Origin: Cryptobacteroides sp934698975
GTDB lineage: Bacteria; Bacteroidota; Bacteroidia; Bacteroidales; UBA932
Assembly: GCA_934698975.1 (NCBI GenBank)
Contig: CAKUVR010000002.1
Span: forward strand, 1-64,000
Direction of reading: 5' to 3'
DNA length: 64,000 bases
The translations under genes and the position numbers were made by a program. The notes below the pieces were generated by a model. That model was not told the DNA's origin. It did no database searches and was given only the letters and a program-made list of their open reading frames with translations. This document shows, one piece after another, positions 16,475 through 24,837 of this stretch; position 1 is the stretch's first letter, and the number at the start of each line of letters is the position of its first letter.

Positions 16475-18832
16475 TTATCCGCGTCTGCTATTTCTGTTTT
16501 TCTTCCCTTTCTCATATCCGTAGCCGTAACCGTAGCCATATCCATAGCCATACCCGTAGCCATATCCATACCCGTAGCCGTGATGGTGAAAATCGGCTCC
16601 GTTGAGAATCAGAGACATATTCGTCAGCTTATGCTCCTGGTACATCGTCTCGATGTCTGGAATCTGGCGACGGTCAAGACGGCCGGCCCTTACCACAAAC
16701 AATGTCAGGTCGGCGACCCTGTTGGCGATTGTGGCGTCAGCGACGAGTCCGACTGGAACAGAATCCGTGATTATCACATCGTAACGCCTCCGAAGCTCAG
16801 CAAACATCTCATCTAACCTTTCGTCCATAAGAAGTTCGGCAGGATTAGGCGCTATCGAGCCTGACGGAATCAAGTCAAGGCCTTCAACACCGGTGTCGTG
16901 AGTGATGATGTCATCAAGTTTCAGTTCAGTGTCAGCCAGATAGTTGGTGACACCGTGAGAGTGATGGTGCGTGTGTTTGCCAAAGCTTTCCGTCAAGGTT
17001 CCCTTGCGGATGTCAAGGTCAACCAACACCACTTTTTTCTTAGCCGAGAGAAAACTGTTCGCCAGGTTTTTGGAGACGAACGTCTTTCCGTCTCCTGAAC
17101 TGAACGAGGTGCACATTATCACCTGAATCTTCCTGTCCTTTCTGGAGAGGAAAGACATGTTGGTCCGCACTATCTTGAACGCCTCGGAGGTCAGGTTTTC
17201 GTTGTCTTTGTCCTGCTCAGGGATGACTCCGAGGAAAGGTGCGGAGACCTTGCCCTGAATGTCCTTCTTCGTGCGGATCTTGGTGTCCAGGAACATTTTC
17301 ATCAAGAAAACGACTCCCGGGAACGCAAGTCCGAGCAGCAGTCCGAGCAGCAGGATCTTGTTCCTGTTCGGGGATATCGGAGCGTTAGGTCCGGAAGCAC
17401 CGTCGATCACTCTTGCGTTGTTGTCCACCATAGCCTGCGACAGAGCGTTCTCCTCACGTTTGTTCAGGAGGAACAGGTACAGTGACTCCTTGATCTTCTG
17501 CTGGCGCTCGATGGAAAGCATCTGGCGTTCCTTTGTCGGGATGGAGGAGACTCTGGACTGAGCCTGAGACTCTCTGGACTGAGCGTCGTTGCGCCGTACG
17601 TTGATGCTGACGATCATGTTGTCCACCGCCCTGATGATTGATTGCTTCATCGCGCGCAGGGAGGTGTTCAGTTCCTCCACGACCGGATTCTTCTCGCTGC
17701 TGTCCTCGATGAGCTTGTCACGGCGGAGCTTGACGGTGTTGTACTGACCTATCTGGCTTTCGATGTTCATGTCGCTGATGCCGGTGTTGGACGGAATCAG
17801 GTCGATCTCCTTTGTCGGGTCAGTGAGGTAGTCCTTGATGTAATTCGCAAGGCGGAGCTGCGTCTCCAATTCCATCACGTCCGTGTTGTACTTCTGAGAC
17901 TCGCCGACATACATTCCCGCCGTCGTGCCGATGTCCACTATCCGGTTCTCGCGCTTGAAGGACTCAAGGTGAGATTCCACGCCGCCAAGTTCGCTTTCGA
18001 TGATGATGAGCCGCTCGTTGATGAACTCGGCGGTGTTGATCGCCACCTGGTTCTTGTCGTTGATGGCCTCTTCGTTATAGACCGAAATCAACATATTCAG
18101 AACATCTTCCGCCCTTGCCGCGGAGCGATCCTTCAAGGAGAGGGTGAGGATAGACGCCTCATCCTCTTCTTGTCTTATGCCCAGACCGGTGGTGAAGCAG
18201 CCCACAACCGAGGACATAGGATTCTTTGTCACGTGAATATGCTCGCCCATCCATGACGAGGTGTAATAGTTGGTCGGGGCGATGAGAATCTTGGTCCCTT
18301 CAATGTCCACCGTGTCCTTCATCTGCACCGTCCATTTCCTGTCGCCCTCCAAATCGCCCAAATCCGAGACAATGACCTTGCCGCTGTCCACCGGTGTGAC
18401 GACCATTGTGAAACGCATTTCAGGTGTGGAGTCAAGGAAGCGGACAGAGACAGGCGACTTCTTGTAGAGTTCTATCATCTGAAGTCCATCCTTGACTTTA
18501 TAGTCGATGTCGGCCGACACCCGGCTGACCACCTCCCGCATCAATTTCTTTGAGCGGAACTGAAGGATTTCGTTGGCCACGTTGACCTTGTTGATGTAGT
18601 TGTCGTAGCGGTCGAGTCCTGCGGATGAGATCTTGTTGGACGGATCCTTGATGATGACCGTAGCCGAGCGGAAATATGTCTTAGGTGTCCTTGCGTACTG
18701 AAACCAGGCCAGCCCTCCGAACACCAAGACGGAAATGACGAACCATTTCCATTTGGAAAGCAGGTAAACCAGAATGTCTATTATGTTTACGTCCTGATCG
18801 TTTCTTCCGGAAGTGTTGTTGTTAGTCTGCAT
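16475..18832 (-). CDS. Polysaccharide co-polymerase / tyrosine autokinase, Wzc family
   Basis: Inner-membrane protein that sets chain length and drives export of surface polysaccharide. The 785 residues contain a Wzz-type N-terminus with a membrane helix at about 33-50, a long coiled periplasmic part and a second helix at about 495-515. The BY-kinase domain has Walker A GDGKT (K581), Walker A' VVLVDLDIRKG (D603, D605) and IITDSVP. The tail is a pure Gly-Tyr run, 12 GY dipeptides at about 750-773 after HHHG, then a basic end. The tyrosine cluster is the expected autophosphorylation site, but such a regular repeat is unusual and its hexanucleotide DNA (about 16513-16582) could change length by slippage. 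It is the last gene of the minus-strand operon. Confidence 0.92.
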   Translation of the reverse strand: MQTNNNTSGRNDQDVNIIDILVYLLSKWKWFVISVLVFGGLAWFQYARTPKTYFRSATVIIKDPSNKISSAGLDRYDNYINKVNVANEILQFRSKKLMREVVSRVSADIDYKVKDGLQMIELYKKSPVSVRFLDSTPEMRFTMVVTPVDSGKVIVSDLGDLEGDRKWTVQMKDTVDIEGTKILIAPTNYYTSSWMGEHIHVTKNPMSSVVGCFTTGLGIRQEEDEASILTLSLKDRSAARAEDVLNMLISVYNEEAINDKNQVAINTAEFINERLIIIESELGGVESHLESFKRENRIVDIGTTAGMYVGESQKYNTDVMELETQLRLANYIKDYLTDPTKEIDLIPSNTGISDMNIESQIGQYNTVKLRRDKLIEDSSEKNPVVEELNTSLRAMKQSIIRAVDNMIVSINVRRNDAQSRESQAQSRVSSIPTKERQMLSIERQQKIKESLYLFLLNKREENALSQAMVDNNARVIDGASGPNAPISPNRNKILLLGLLLGLAFPGVVFLMKMFLDTKIRTKKDIQGKVSAPFLGVIPEQDKDNENLTSEAFKIVRTNMSFLSRKDRKIQVIMCTSFSSGDGKTFVSKNLANSFLSAKKKVVLVDLDIRKGTLTESFGKHTHHHSHGVTNYLADTELKLDDIITHDTGVEGLDLIPSGSIAPNPAELLMDERLDEMFAELRRRYDVIITDSVPVGLVADATIANRVADLTLFVVRAGRLDRRQIPDIETMYQEHKLTNMSLILNGADFHHHGYGYGYGYGYGYGYGYGYGYGYEKGKKNRNSRRG

Positions 18833-18860
18833 ATGGATTGATTGAATTTATCAGGTTTCG

Positions 18861-19664
18861 CTATTTGCCGCTGTTTATTATTGACGAGGTCGCCCAGATC
18901 ACCGAGCTTATCGAAGTGACCGCAGACAGCAGGAGCGTTCCGATCTGTATGCCTCTGTCCTCCCTGTCCTTCTTGCCGTACTTAGGCTGGACATAGATGA
19001 TGTCGTTCTGCTGCAGGAAGAAGCAAGGCGACTGGAGAATGTTGGAGTTGCGGATGTCGTGGAAGAAAATCTGCTTGTCACCGTCAACCTCGCGGATGAC
19101 AGCCACTCTGTCGAGCCTGGCCCTGTTGGTCAGGTCGCCGGCGTTGGCGATGGCCTCAAGCAGCGTTATGCGCCCGTTCTCCACGGTGAAGGTGCCGTTC
19201 TTAGTCACAGCGCCCCAGACAGTGTACTTGAAGTTCAGGAACTCCATGTTCACCAGAGGGGATTTGATATAGTTGCCCTCGATGATCTGGTTCTTGATTC
19301 TTTCGGAAGCCTGGCTGAGCGTAAGTCCCTCAAGATGAATCGTTCCGAGAATAGGGAACTCAATGTTGCCCTTTGCGTCAACCTTGTAGCCTTTCTCGTC
19401 CGGCACAGAGGACGACGAGGCGGTTCCGTCCGAGGAGACTCTGAACGACCCGCTCTGGATGTTGAAAGGAATGGCGAGCTCGGGCTGCTTGCAGCTCACG
19501 GAGATGCTCAGCCTGTCGTTGGCCTGGATCACCGCCTCGTGGGCGGCGTCGAAAGGATAGTCTTTCCCCGGTGTCATGTCATTGAGATAGACGTACTTCT
19601 TCGCGGAGCCACATGACACAAGGGCCAAAGCGAAGAGAAGCAGAAACAAAAATCTGTTTTTCAT
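18861..19664 (-). CDS. Outer-membrane polysaccharide export lipoprotein, Wza family
   Basis: 267 residues with signal and lipobox (LALVSCGS), a Poly_export region with NDRLSISVSC (about 49-58) and SLBB-like segments (GTIHLEGLTLSQASERI and GTFTVENGRITLLEAIANAG). A C-terminal hydrophobic helix could anchor it. It forms the export channel with the Wzc-type kinase encoded 28 bp downstream. It overlaps the HprK-like gene by 4 bp (ATGA). Confidence 0.92.
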   Translation of the reverse strand: MKNRFLFLLLFALALVSCGSAKKYVYLNDMTPGKDYPFDAAHEAVIQANDRLSISVSCKQPELAIPFNIQSGSFRVSSDGTASSSSVPDEKGYKVDAKGNIEFPILGTIHLEGLTLSQASERIKNQIIEGNYIKSPLVNMEFLNFKYTVWGAVTKNGTFTVENGRITLLEAIANAGDLTNRARLDRVAVIREVDGDKQIFFHDIRNSNILQSPCFFLQQNDIIYVQPKYGKKDREDRGIQIGTLLLSAVTSISSVIWATSSIINSGK

Positions 19665-20653
19665 TTTATAAGTGATATTAAATTATTATAGCATATTATG
19701 GCTGATTCATTGTCGGGAAGGCATCTAAGTTCCCCGACAGGAACCAGTTCGATGATTCTTGTCAACGTGTCGCAAAGGCGCGACTGCAAGCCTGAGTCAC
19801 TGTGGACGACCGAGCAGCTCGGAAGAAGCGCGACAAAAGCCGCAACCTCATCTTTTTCCGTGAATATGTCAGCGTCGCCCTGTACGAGTCTCACGATTCC
19901 TCCGACAGGGTAGGATTCGTTGCGGTAGCAAGGTGTCTTGCCGCTCCACGGCGTGCCGAACGCTACCGGCTTCCCGTCAATCAGACGTACCACCGGATTG
20001 TCGTCGTTGAGCAGCCTCGATCCGGGAATATTCCTGAGCCACATTCTTGAATGGGTGCTCTTGCCGGTGCCGCTCTTGCCGAGAAACAGGAACGCTTTCC
20101 CGTCCTTGGCGACCGTCGAGGCGTGGATGGAGATTCCGTCCCGCAGGATGACCGCTTGAGCGAACGCGATCCGGAGCATCGATGTCAGGATCGGGCCGCA
20201 GTCAGGAGAGTCCACGTCGATTGAGGCAGTAATCAGGGAAAAGTCCGGATTGGCTATGAATATCCCGGTGTCATGATACCCGAGTTCCAGATAGTAGCTT
20301 CCGTCCCATGTCTTGCTGAGCCTGGTGTGCCCCATGTCGTTCTCATCCTCCTCGACCCTCTCGGCATTCTTGGGAATGTCAATCGGTTTTGATTGAAGAG
20401 TGAACCTGAACAACAGTTCGGAATCCAAACACATCTCATCAGACACATGAGCCTGCCTATGCGTCAGTCCCTTAGGCATGCTCAGAGAACTGCCTTTTCC
20501 TGTCACTGATCCTGTCGAAGCGACCGAAGCGACGTCAGATACGCGAAATGGTGCGAAAGAGGGCAGCAGTCTCTCAATGTCAAAGCTTTCCGGAGCGGCA
20601 ACAACAAACGTCTGTTCCGCCACCTTGTATGAATATGTCCGTGTTCCGCTCAT
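19661..20653 (-). CDS. HPr kinase-related protein (HprK-rel-A type)
   Basis: 330 residues. The C-terminal half resembles the HprK/P kinase core: GISIHASTV (173-181), P-loop LGKSGTGKST (191-200) and LLNDDNPVVR (214-223). No HPr substrate or phosphorylase signature loop is seen. With the nucleotidyltransferase and PqqD-like genes next to it, this makes the HPr-rel-A set that recurs in polysaccharide loci, whose reaction is not known. Residues 44-53 (VASTGSVTGK) are a translation of a palindromic repeat, near 20504-20535, that also occurs in the next gene. Confidence 0.82.
   Translation of the reverse strand: MSGTRTYSYKVAEQTFVVAAPESFDIERLLPSFAPFRVSDVASVASTGSVTGKGSSLSMPKGLTHRQAHVSDEMCLDSELLFRFTLQSKPIDIPKNAERVEEDENDMGHTRLSKTWDGSYYLELGYHDTGIFIANPDFSLITASIDVDSPDCGPILTSMLRIAFAQAVILRDGISIHASTVAKDGKAFLFLGKSGTGKSTHSRMWLRNIPGSRLLNDDNPVVRLIDGKPVAFGTPWSGKTPCYRNESYPVGGIVRLVQGDADIFTEKDEVAAFVALLPSCSVVHSDSGLQSRLCDTLTRIIELVPVGELRCLPDNESAIICYNNLISLIK
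20504..20535. repeat. REP-like palindrome, diverged copy within the HprK-like gene
   Basis: On the minus strand it reads CTTCGACAGGATCAGTGACAGG, close to the core TTCGACAGGCTCAGCGACC. It is translated in frame as STGSVT. Confidence 0.55.
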
Positions 20654-20708
20654 TCTTTATATATGTCTTTATTTTCAAGTATTTAGGCTCTATAGGACTC
20701 TCATAACC

Positions 20709-22013
20709 CTACTTCCTGAATTGCCCCTTAACCAGTTCCCAAAATGTCCAGAACGCCTCCTTGGGCGCGAACCTCATCGAGAATCCCGCCCTCCTTAGGA
20801 ACATCCCGGCAGTCTTCAGCTTCCGTTTCCGGTCACTGAGCCTTCCGGTCGCTGAGCTTGTCGAAGTGCCGGAGTGCCCGGAATCCTCACCTCTATACTG
20901 CCCGAAATTCCCTCCTTCCTCCACAATCCGAAGAAGCGGTTCAGGGGAGACATCCCTTTCTGAATAAGGAAGTTCCTCCTTGCGGAGCCCTATGATATCC
21001 ACAAGAAATGAATGAAGCAGACTGCTCCATTTCAGGATTCTGCCTCTGCGATAAAGCCGGAATATTCGTTCGCCATATTCATCGCATCCGGCCGCGCCGC
21101 TGATTTGGTGGTACACCATCGCCAGATCGCACATCTGCCGCAATCCGATCCCTTTGCCAAGCGTGTGTTTGAGAATATGCGAGTTCAGCAGCAGGGCGTT
21201 CAGTTCCGGCGAAGGGACCAGAAGACCATCCGCCAGCGTTGAAGGAATGAACCCGGGATCATCATCAAGTTCCTCGATTAATTTTCTCGTCCTCGGCGAG
21301 CAGAGATCCACGATTGTCGGATGCTGCTCTATCTCAATGCCTTCCCATTCATAATTCTGGCTTCCGTCCGGCATTGTCTCCACTTTCGCGCCACGGTTCC
21401 TGACCAGTTCCGCAGCCTTGCCGTTTTCCGTCATTTCAGATGCTTCGGCTGACTCTGCACTCGGCCACTGAGCTACATTATCCGGTCGCTGAGTTACATT
21501 ATCCGGTCGCTGAGCTACATTATTCGGCCACTGAGCCACATTATCCGGTCGCTGAGCTACATTATCCGGCCACTGAGCTACATTATCCGGTCGCTGAGCC
21601 TGTCGAAGCGACAGACCTTCCGGAAAATAAAGATCTATGTCCCCACACTCCCGGTGCAGCGGCTCAGGGTACAGTGCGGCGACTCCCTGACCTTTCTGAA
21701 GCACAGGATTCAATCCATTGTCAGCAAACAACTTGACCAAGGACTTCAACACGTCGTTCATCCTCTCGTTGCTCCTCTCGATCCTGTCCACGGCCACAAC
21801 CCACGGAGCGAAAATCGCCGGAGAAGGCTGAAGATCTTCCGGAAGCCGGCATATTCCATCAAACACAATCCCGGTGACAGTCTGTCTCCCCGACAGCCTG
21901 AAAACCATATTCCACTGCTCGTCAGAAAGCCTTTGAAAGCCCTCCGCCACCGGATCTCTTCCCCAAAGGCCAGACCTGAGCAGACCTATGAAAGCATTCC
22001 GTACTCCTTCCAT
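20709..22013 (-). CDS. Nucleotidyltransferase-family protein (NTP_transf_5 type) with repeat insertion
   Basis: 434 residues. The nucleotidyltransferase core has VLQKGQGVAALYP (about 104-116) and GDIDLYF (124-130), whose aspartates would bind metal. The HILKHTLGKGIGLRQMCDLA motif is typical of the family. Residues 135-185 are an insertion of heptapeptides (PDNVAQR/W) produced by a REP-like sequence and its 21-bp tandem repeats at 21462-21610. A second REP-derived stretch (TSTSSATGR) lies near the C-terminus. Both keep the frame. The gene overlaps the PqqD-like gene by 28 bp. Confidence 0.8.
   Translation of the reverse strand: MEGVRNAFIGLLRSGLWGRDPVAEGFQRLSDEQWNMVFRLSGRQTVTGIVFDGICRLPEDLQPSPAIFAPWVVAVDRIERSNERMNDVLKSLVKLFADNGLNPVLQKGQGVAALYPEPLHRECGDIDLYFPEGLSLRQAQRPDNVAQWPDNVAQRPDNVAQWPNNVAQRPDNVTQRPDNVAQWPSAESAEASEMTENGKAAELVRNRGAKVETMPDGSQNYEWEGIEIEQHPTIVDLCSPRTRKLIEELDDDPGFIPSTLADGLLVPSPELNALLLNSHILKHTLGKGIGLRQMCDLAMVYHQISGAAGCDEYGERIFRLYRRGRILKWSSLLHSFLVDIIGLRKEELPYSERDVSPEPLLRIVEEGGNFGQYRGEDSGHSGTSTSSATGRLSDRKRKLKTAGMFLRRAGFSMRFAPKEAFWTFWELVKGQFRK
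20845..20880. repeat. REP-like palindrome within the nucleotidyltransferase gene
   Basis: On the plus strand it reads GGTCGCTGAGCTTGTCGAAG, followed by GTGCC. It is one base from the core in the tandem array at 21.6 kb, and a partial GGTCACTGAGCC copy lies just upstream. It is translated as STSSAT. Confidence 0.7.
21462..21610. repeat. 21-bp tandem repeat array ending in a REP-like palindrome
   Basis: There are seven units of a 21-mer, CCGGTCGCTGAGCTACATTA plus T, with variants CGGCCACTGAGC and GTTACA. The last unit continues as GGTCGCTGAGCCTGTCGAAGC, whose GTCGCT and AGCGAC pair. The array is inside a coding region and is translated as DNVAQRP / DNVAQWP heptads. Confidence 0.85.
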
Positions 22014-22258
22014 CGCGCCAAAAGGTTGTGGACGTCAGAAGCCGCCACCGAAGGCTCGACCTCATATTCCCCGCACAGCCATTCCACCATCTCCGCCTCG
22101 GTGAACTCCCTGCCGCTGAATTTCTCCCACAGCGCCGCCGCCGTCTCGTTCAGGCTGATCACATCCGTCATGTTGGCTTCCCCTTCCGCGATTCGCACAA
22201 TCACAAACCTGCTCCCGATCCTCCGCAGACGCAACGATTGGTTCAGTTTCATATTCAA
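21986..22258 (-). CDS. PqqD-like peptide-binding protein
   Basis: 90 residues in the winged-helix style of PqqD: VIVRIAEGEANMTDVISLNETAAALWEKF (about 19-47), then a TEAEMVEWLCGEYEVE helix. PqqD proteins act as chaperones that present a peptide or partner to an enzyme. Here the partner set is the HprK-like and nucleotidyltransferase proteins. The ATG at 22252 is an equally good start. Confidence 0.8.
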   Translation of the reverse strand: MNMKLNQSLRLRRIGSRFVIVRIAEGEANMTDVISLNETAAALWEKFSGREFTEAEMVEWLCGEYEVEPSVAASDVHNLLARWKEYGMLS

Positions 22259-22262
22259 AGAT

Positions 22263-22922
22263 TTAGAATTTCTTTCCGCTTAGAATTGACCATACGGTCT
22301 GGATGATGATCTTCGTGTCCATTGCCATGGAACGTGTCTCAAGATATTCAAGGTCATAATCAAGCCTCTTTAGCATTTTCTCTAAAGTGTCGGTATAACC
22401 GTTGTGAAGTGTCGCATAAGAGAACAGCCCCGGGCGAAGCTCATAGAGCCGCTCGTAGTCAGGGTTGACCTCGATGATCTTGTCGATGTAATACTGCCTC
22501 TCAGGCCGCGGCCCGACGAAACTCATATCACCTTTGGCGACGTTCCATAGTTGCGGCAATTCGTCAAGGTGATGTTCCCTGATAAATTTGCCCACCTTTG
22601 TAAGTCTCGCGTCGCCCTGCTGGCATAGAGCCGGCTTTCCGTCCGACTCTGACGTAATCTTCATCGACCGGAATTTATACAACGTGAACGGCTTTCCTCC
22701 ACGTCCGATTCTCTCCTGCTTGAATATAGCAGGCCCCTTGCTCTCACATTTGATCGCGATGTAGATTGCAAGGTACAACGGTGAGAAAACCACCATTCCG
22801 CCGCAACTGGCGGCGCAGTCAAAGATTCTTTTAAGGTTCTCGTTCAAGGTGTTCATACGACTTTTATCCACAGGAACAGCTGTAGTGCTTCCCTCGTCTT
22901 GTGGCAAAACATTTCCACTCAT
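22263..22922 (-). CDS. Priming sugar-1-phosphate transferase (WbaP/PglC type)
   Basis: Transfers the first sugar phosphate to undecaprenyl phosphate at the inner membrane. The 219 residues have one hydrophobic N-terminal segment (about 40-57), then GPAIFKQERIGRGG, YKFRSMK, HHLDELPQLWNV, KGDMSFVGPRPE and a C-terminal LEYLETRSMAMD helix, all hallmarks of the bacterial sugar transferase family in its short form. An internal ATG at codon 23 may be the real start. Confidence 0.93.
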   Translation of the reverse strand: MSGNVLPQDEGSTTAVPVDKSRMNTLNENLKRIFDCAASCGGMVVFSPLYLAIYIAIKCESKGPAIFKQERIGRGGKPFTLYKFRSMKITSESDGKPALCQQGDARLTKVGKFIREHHLDELPQLWNVAKGDMSFVGPRPERQYYIDKIIEVNPDYERLYELRPGLFSYATLHNGYTDTLEKMLKRLDYDLEYLETRSMAMDTKIIIQTVWSILSGKKF

Positions 22923-22989
22923 GTTGTTATGGTTGATTAATATTTTTTGGATTATCTATTGATCGATTATCATACGCAGACACGCAAAA

Positions 22990-23015
22990 GTAAGACTGCT
23001 GCCTGAAGAGCAGCC
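22990..23015 (-). terminator. Possible terminator after the glycosyltransferase gene
   Basis: In the minus-strand direction CTGCT and AGCAG pair around an 8-nt loop and a TCTTACTTTT tract follows. The neighbouring bases match a repeated hairpin at 39.86 and 40.42 kb, so it may be a fragment of that repeat. Confidence 0.4.
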
Positions 23016-23019
23016 GTCT

Positions 23020-24144
23020 CTACCGGTTGTCATTCAATAATTCCGAATAAAGCGCGAGGCATCCGGCCAGCATCTTCTCCTTTGTGAAGTACTTTGCGAA
23101 ACGCTGGCGAGAGCCGTCACTGTAGCGCTGCCAAGTGGCTTTGTCTTTTGTGATGGATTTGATTGCATCTGCAATGGCCTTGCTGTCGCATGGATCGACA
23201 TTGATTCCTGAAACTTCGTCCTCGTTGACCCATGAGACTCCTGAAGCTGGAATCTTCGTGGCGATCAGCGGTCTTCCTTCCGACATGGCCTCAATCTGGA
23301 CTATTCCGAAAGCCTCGGTCTTCATTATACTGCTCAGACAGAATAGGTCGCAAGCTCCGTAATATGAGGGCAAATCCTCGTCCGAGACCTTTCCGAGCAA
23401 CTTGACACGCTTGCCAAGACCGGACTCTGATATCTGATTCCCAAGTTCTTCTTTCAGAGGACCACCGCCTCCGATAAGGATTATATAACTGTCATCAAGG
23501 TACTTAGCCGCATCGATGAGGTAGCGGTAGCCTTTATATTCAACAAGCCGTCCGAGAGAGAAAATGATTTTCCTCCCGGCATAGTCATTTCTGATGCTTT
23601 GCACTTTTACGCTGTCGCTCTGGTTGGGTTCTATTCCGATCGGAATGCAGCGTGTTTTACCCTGAACATTTTGAAGGTAAGGTGATTCCGCGAGGTAAAT
23701 CGGTGAGGTTCCGACAATCGCGTCCGCCCTTTTGATGAGCCACCTCTGAATCGGCAGGTAGAATTTCAGCAGCGTTTTCTGTGACAGGATGTCAGCATGC
23801 CAGTGCAGCACAACCTTCCCCTTAAACCCCGACAGCATCAGAGCCACCGCCGCCATCGGGTCTGGATGATGAATATGAATGATATCGTAACCCTTTGCCC
23901 TGCGCCTCAGTTCAGTGATCATTGACGGAGCGATGGTCGTCCGCGCCATCTTCATCCAAGTCTTGCAGCAGAGGACTCGTCCGTGAGCATTAAGGTCAAC
24001 GACTTCAGTCCCTCTTCCATCGCTTGTGGCGCACATCATGTCGCATTCCACCCCCTCGTCCGATAGCCCTTTGGTGATGTCAAACATCACTTTCTCCACC
24101 CCGCCTAAAACGGGGTAGAATTTCCCTAACTGGAGTATTTTCAT
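23020..24144 (-). CDS. Glycosyltransferase family 4
   Basis: 374 residues of GT-B fold. The N-terminal glycine-rich loop is LGGVEKVMFDI (about 13-23) and the C-terminal donor site is EAFGIVQIEAMSEGRPLIAT (the E-x7-E motif). It adds one sugar from a nucleotide donor to the lipid-linked repeat unit at the cytoplasmic face. Donor and linkage cannot be read from the sequence. The gene is separated from its neighbours on both sides, so it may have its own transcript. Confidence 0.9.
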   Translation of the reverse strand: MKILQLGKFYPVLGGVEKVMFDITKGLSDEGVECDMMCATSDGRGTEVVDLNAHGRVLCCKTWMKMARTTIAPSMITELRRRAKGYDIIHIHHPDPMAAVALMLSGFKGKVVLHWHADILSQKTLLKFYLPIQRWLIKRADAIVGTSPIYLAESPYLQNVQGKTRCIPIGIEPNQSDSVKVQSIRNDYAGRKIIFSLGRLVEYKGYRYLIDAAKYLDDSYIILIGGGGPLKEELGNQISESGLGKRVKLLGKVSDEDLPSYYGACDLFCLSSIMKTEAFGIVQIEAMSEGRPLIATKIPASGVSWVNEDEVSGINVDPCDSKAIADAIKSITKDKATWQRYSDGSRQRFAKYFTKEKMLAGCLALYSELLNDNR

Positions 24145-24174
24145 ATGTGGTTTTATGTTGTGGTTATGTTATTC

Positions 24175-24291
24175 GCCGATGTCGCCTTGCGGGATGATCA
24201 TTCCGGAGGCGAGGGTTGTGAACTCGACACTGAAGCCGGTGATAATATTCACCAGCAGCCGCACATTCTCAGTTCTTGGAATTGGAACGTT
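24175..24291 (-). pseudogene. Scrap of a GT4 glycosyltransferase gene
   Basis: The minus strand encodes GFSVEFTTLASGMIIPQGDI, matching GGSVESITTDTGIVVPQGDL in the glycosyltransferase at 26134-27369. After a deletion, 24254-24291 matches the segment of that gene around 26455-26490 (CCGCACATTCTC is shared exactly). The remnant sits immediately downstream of the AAA/PD-(D/E)XK-like pair, while its intact relative sits immediately upstream. Confidence 0.75.
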
Positions 24292-24318
24292 ACGAGTATT
24301 AGTAATTTATTTTCGGTG

Positions 24319-24837
24319 TTATTGCTTTATCTCAATTGTCGCTTGCGGCGCAAGGCGGAAATGCGTTTTGCTCCTGAACTCTTGAAGTAATTCGCGGCAC
24401 GAGTTCTGAAAATGCGGATGATGACAATTGGCGGCATAAGCCGTTCTGTCTGAAAATTTACGATAGTCGTGGCTTTGGTTAAACATCGTGATAGTCTTTG
24501 TCAGCTGCGAAATCGCATCCGCAAGCCATCCTGCGGTACGAACATCCTTTAGCTCAACGAAGCACACGCTGGTGTCCTCATTGTAAAGAATCATCCCATC
24601 GCAAGAAGACTCTTTCTGGCCATCTTCCCTATAGTACACGATGTTCTTGTCAACAGGAACAAATTGAAAAGCTTTACTTTCCGGATTCTGGATGGTTGCA
24701 ACCCATTTATCTGGAGAGTTCTTATCGGCCGTTGAATATGCCGGCATTTCACCGGCAGGATCACATACTCCGACCAATTCATCATTTCTCACGGGTTCAA
24801 GTCTATAGGCGTTTGCCAGAAAATTCACTCTTCGCAT
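24319..24837 (-). CDS. PD-(D/E)XK nuclease-like partner of an AAA ATPase
   Basis: 172 residues, no named family recognised. The stretch CDGMILYNEDTSVCFVELKD gives a candidate active site D80...E95-x-K97, followed by a helix with ISQLTKTI (109-116). The order beta strand with Asp, beta strand with E-x-K, helix with Gln is that of PD-(D/E)XK nucleases. There is no signal peptide or membrane segment. The gene overlaps the 3' end of the ATPase gene by 13 bp, implying coupled translation. The pair interrupts a run of glycosyltransferase genes. Role in anti-phage defence is inferred from architecture only. Confidence 0.65.
   Translation of the reverse strand: MRRVNFLANAYRLEPVRNDELVGVCDPAGEMPAYSTADKNSPDKWVATIQNPESKAFQFVPVDKNIVYYREDGQKESSCDGMILYNEDTSVCFVELKDVRTAGWLADAISQLTKTITMFNQSHDYRKFSDRTAYAANCHHPHFQNSCRELLQEFRSKTHFRLAPQATIEIKQ

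Noticed and set aside
17642..18256. 204-codon open frame antisense to the Wzc gene
   Set aside because: It lies wholly opposite conserved Wzc sequence and its product shows no domain or signal. It is a shadow frame of high-GC3 coding DNA, as are other long antisense frames in the susC, metallophosphoesterase and OmpA genes.
21462..21610. Evenly spaced 21-bp repeats that could suggest a CRISPR array
   Set aside because: There are no unique spacers; the units are contiguous, lie inside a coding frame and end in a REP-like palindrome. No cas gene is present.
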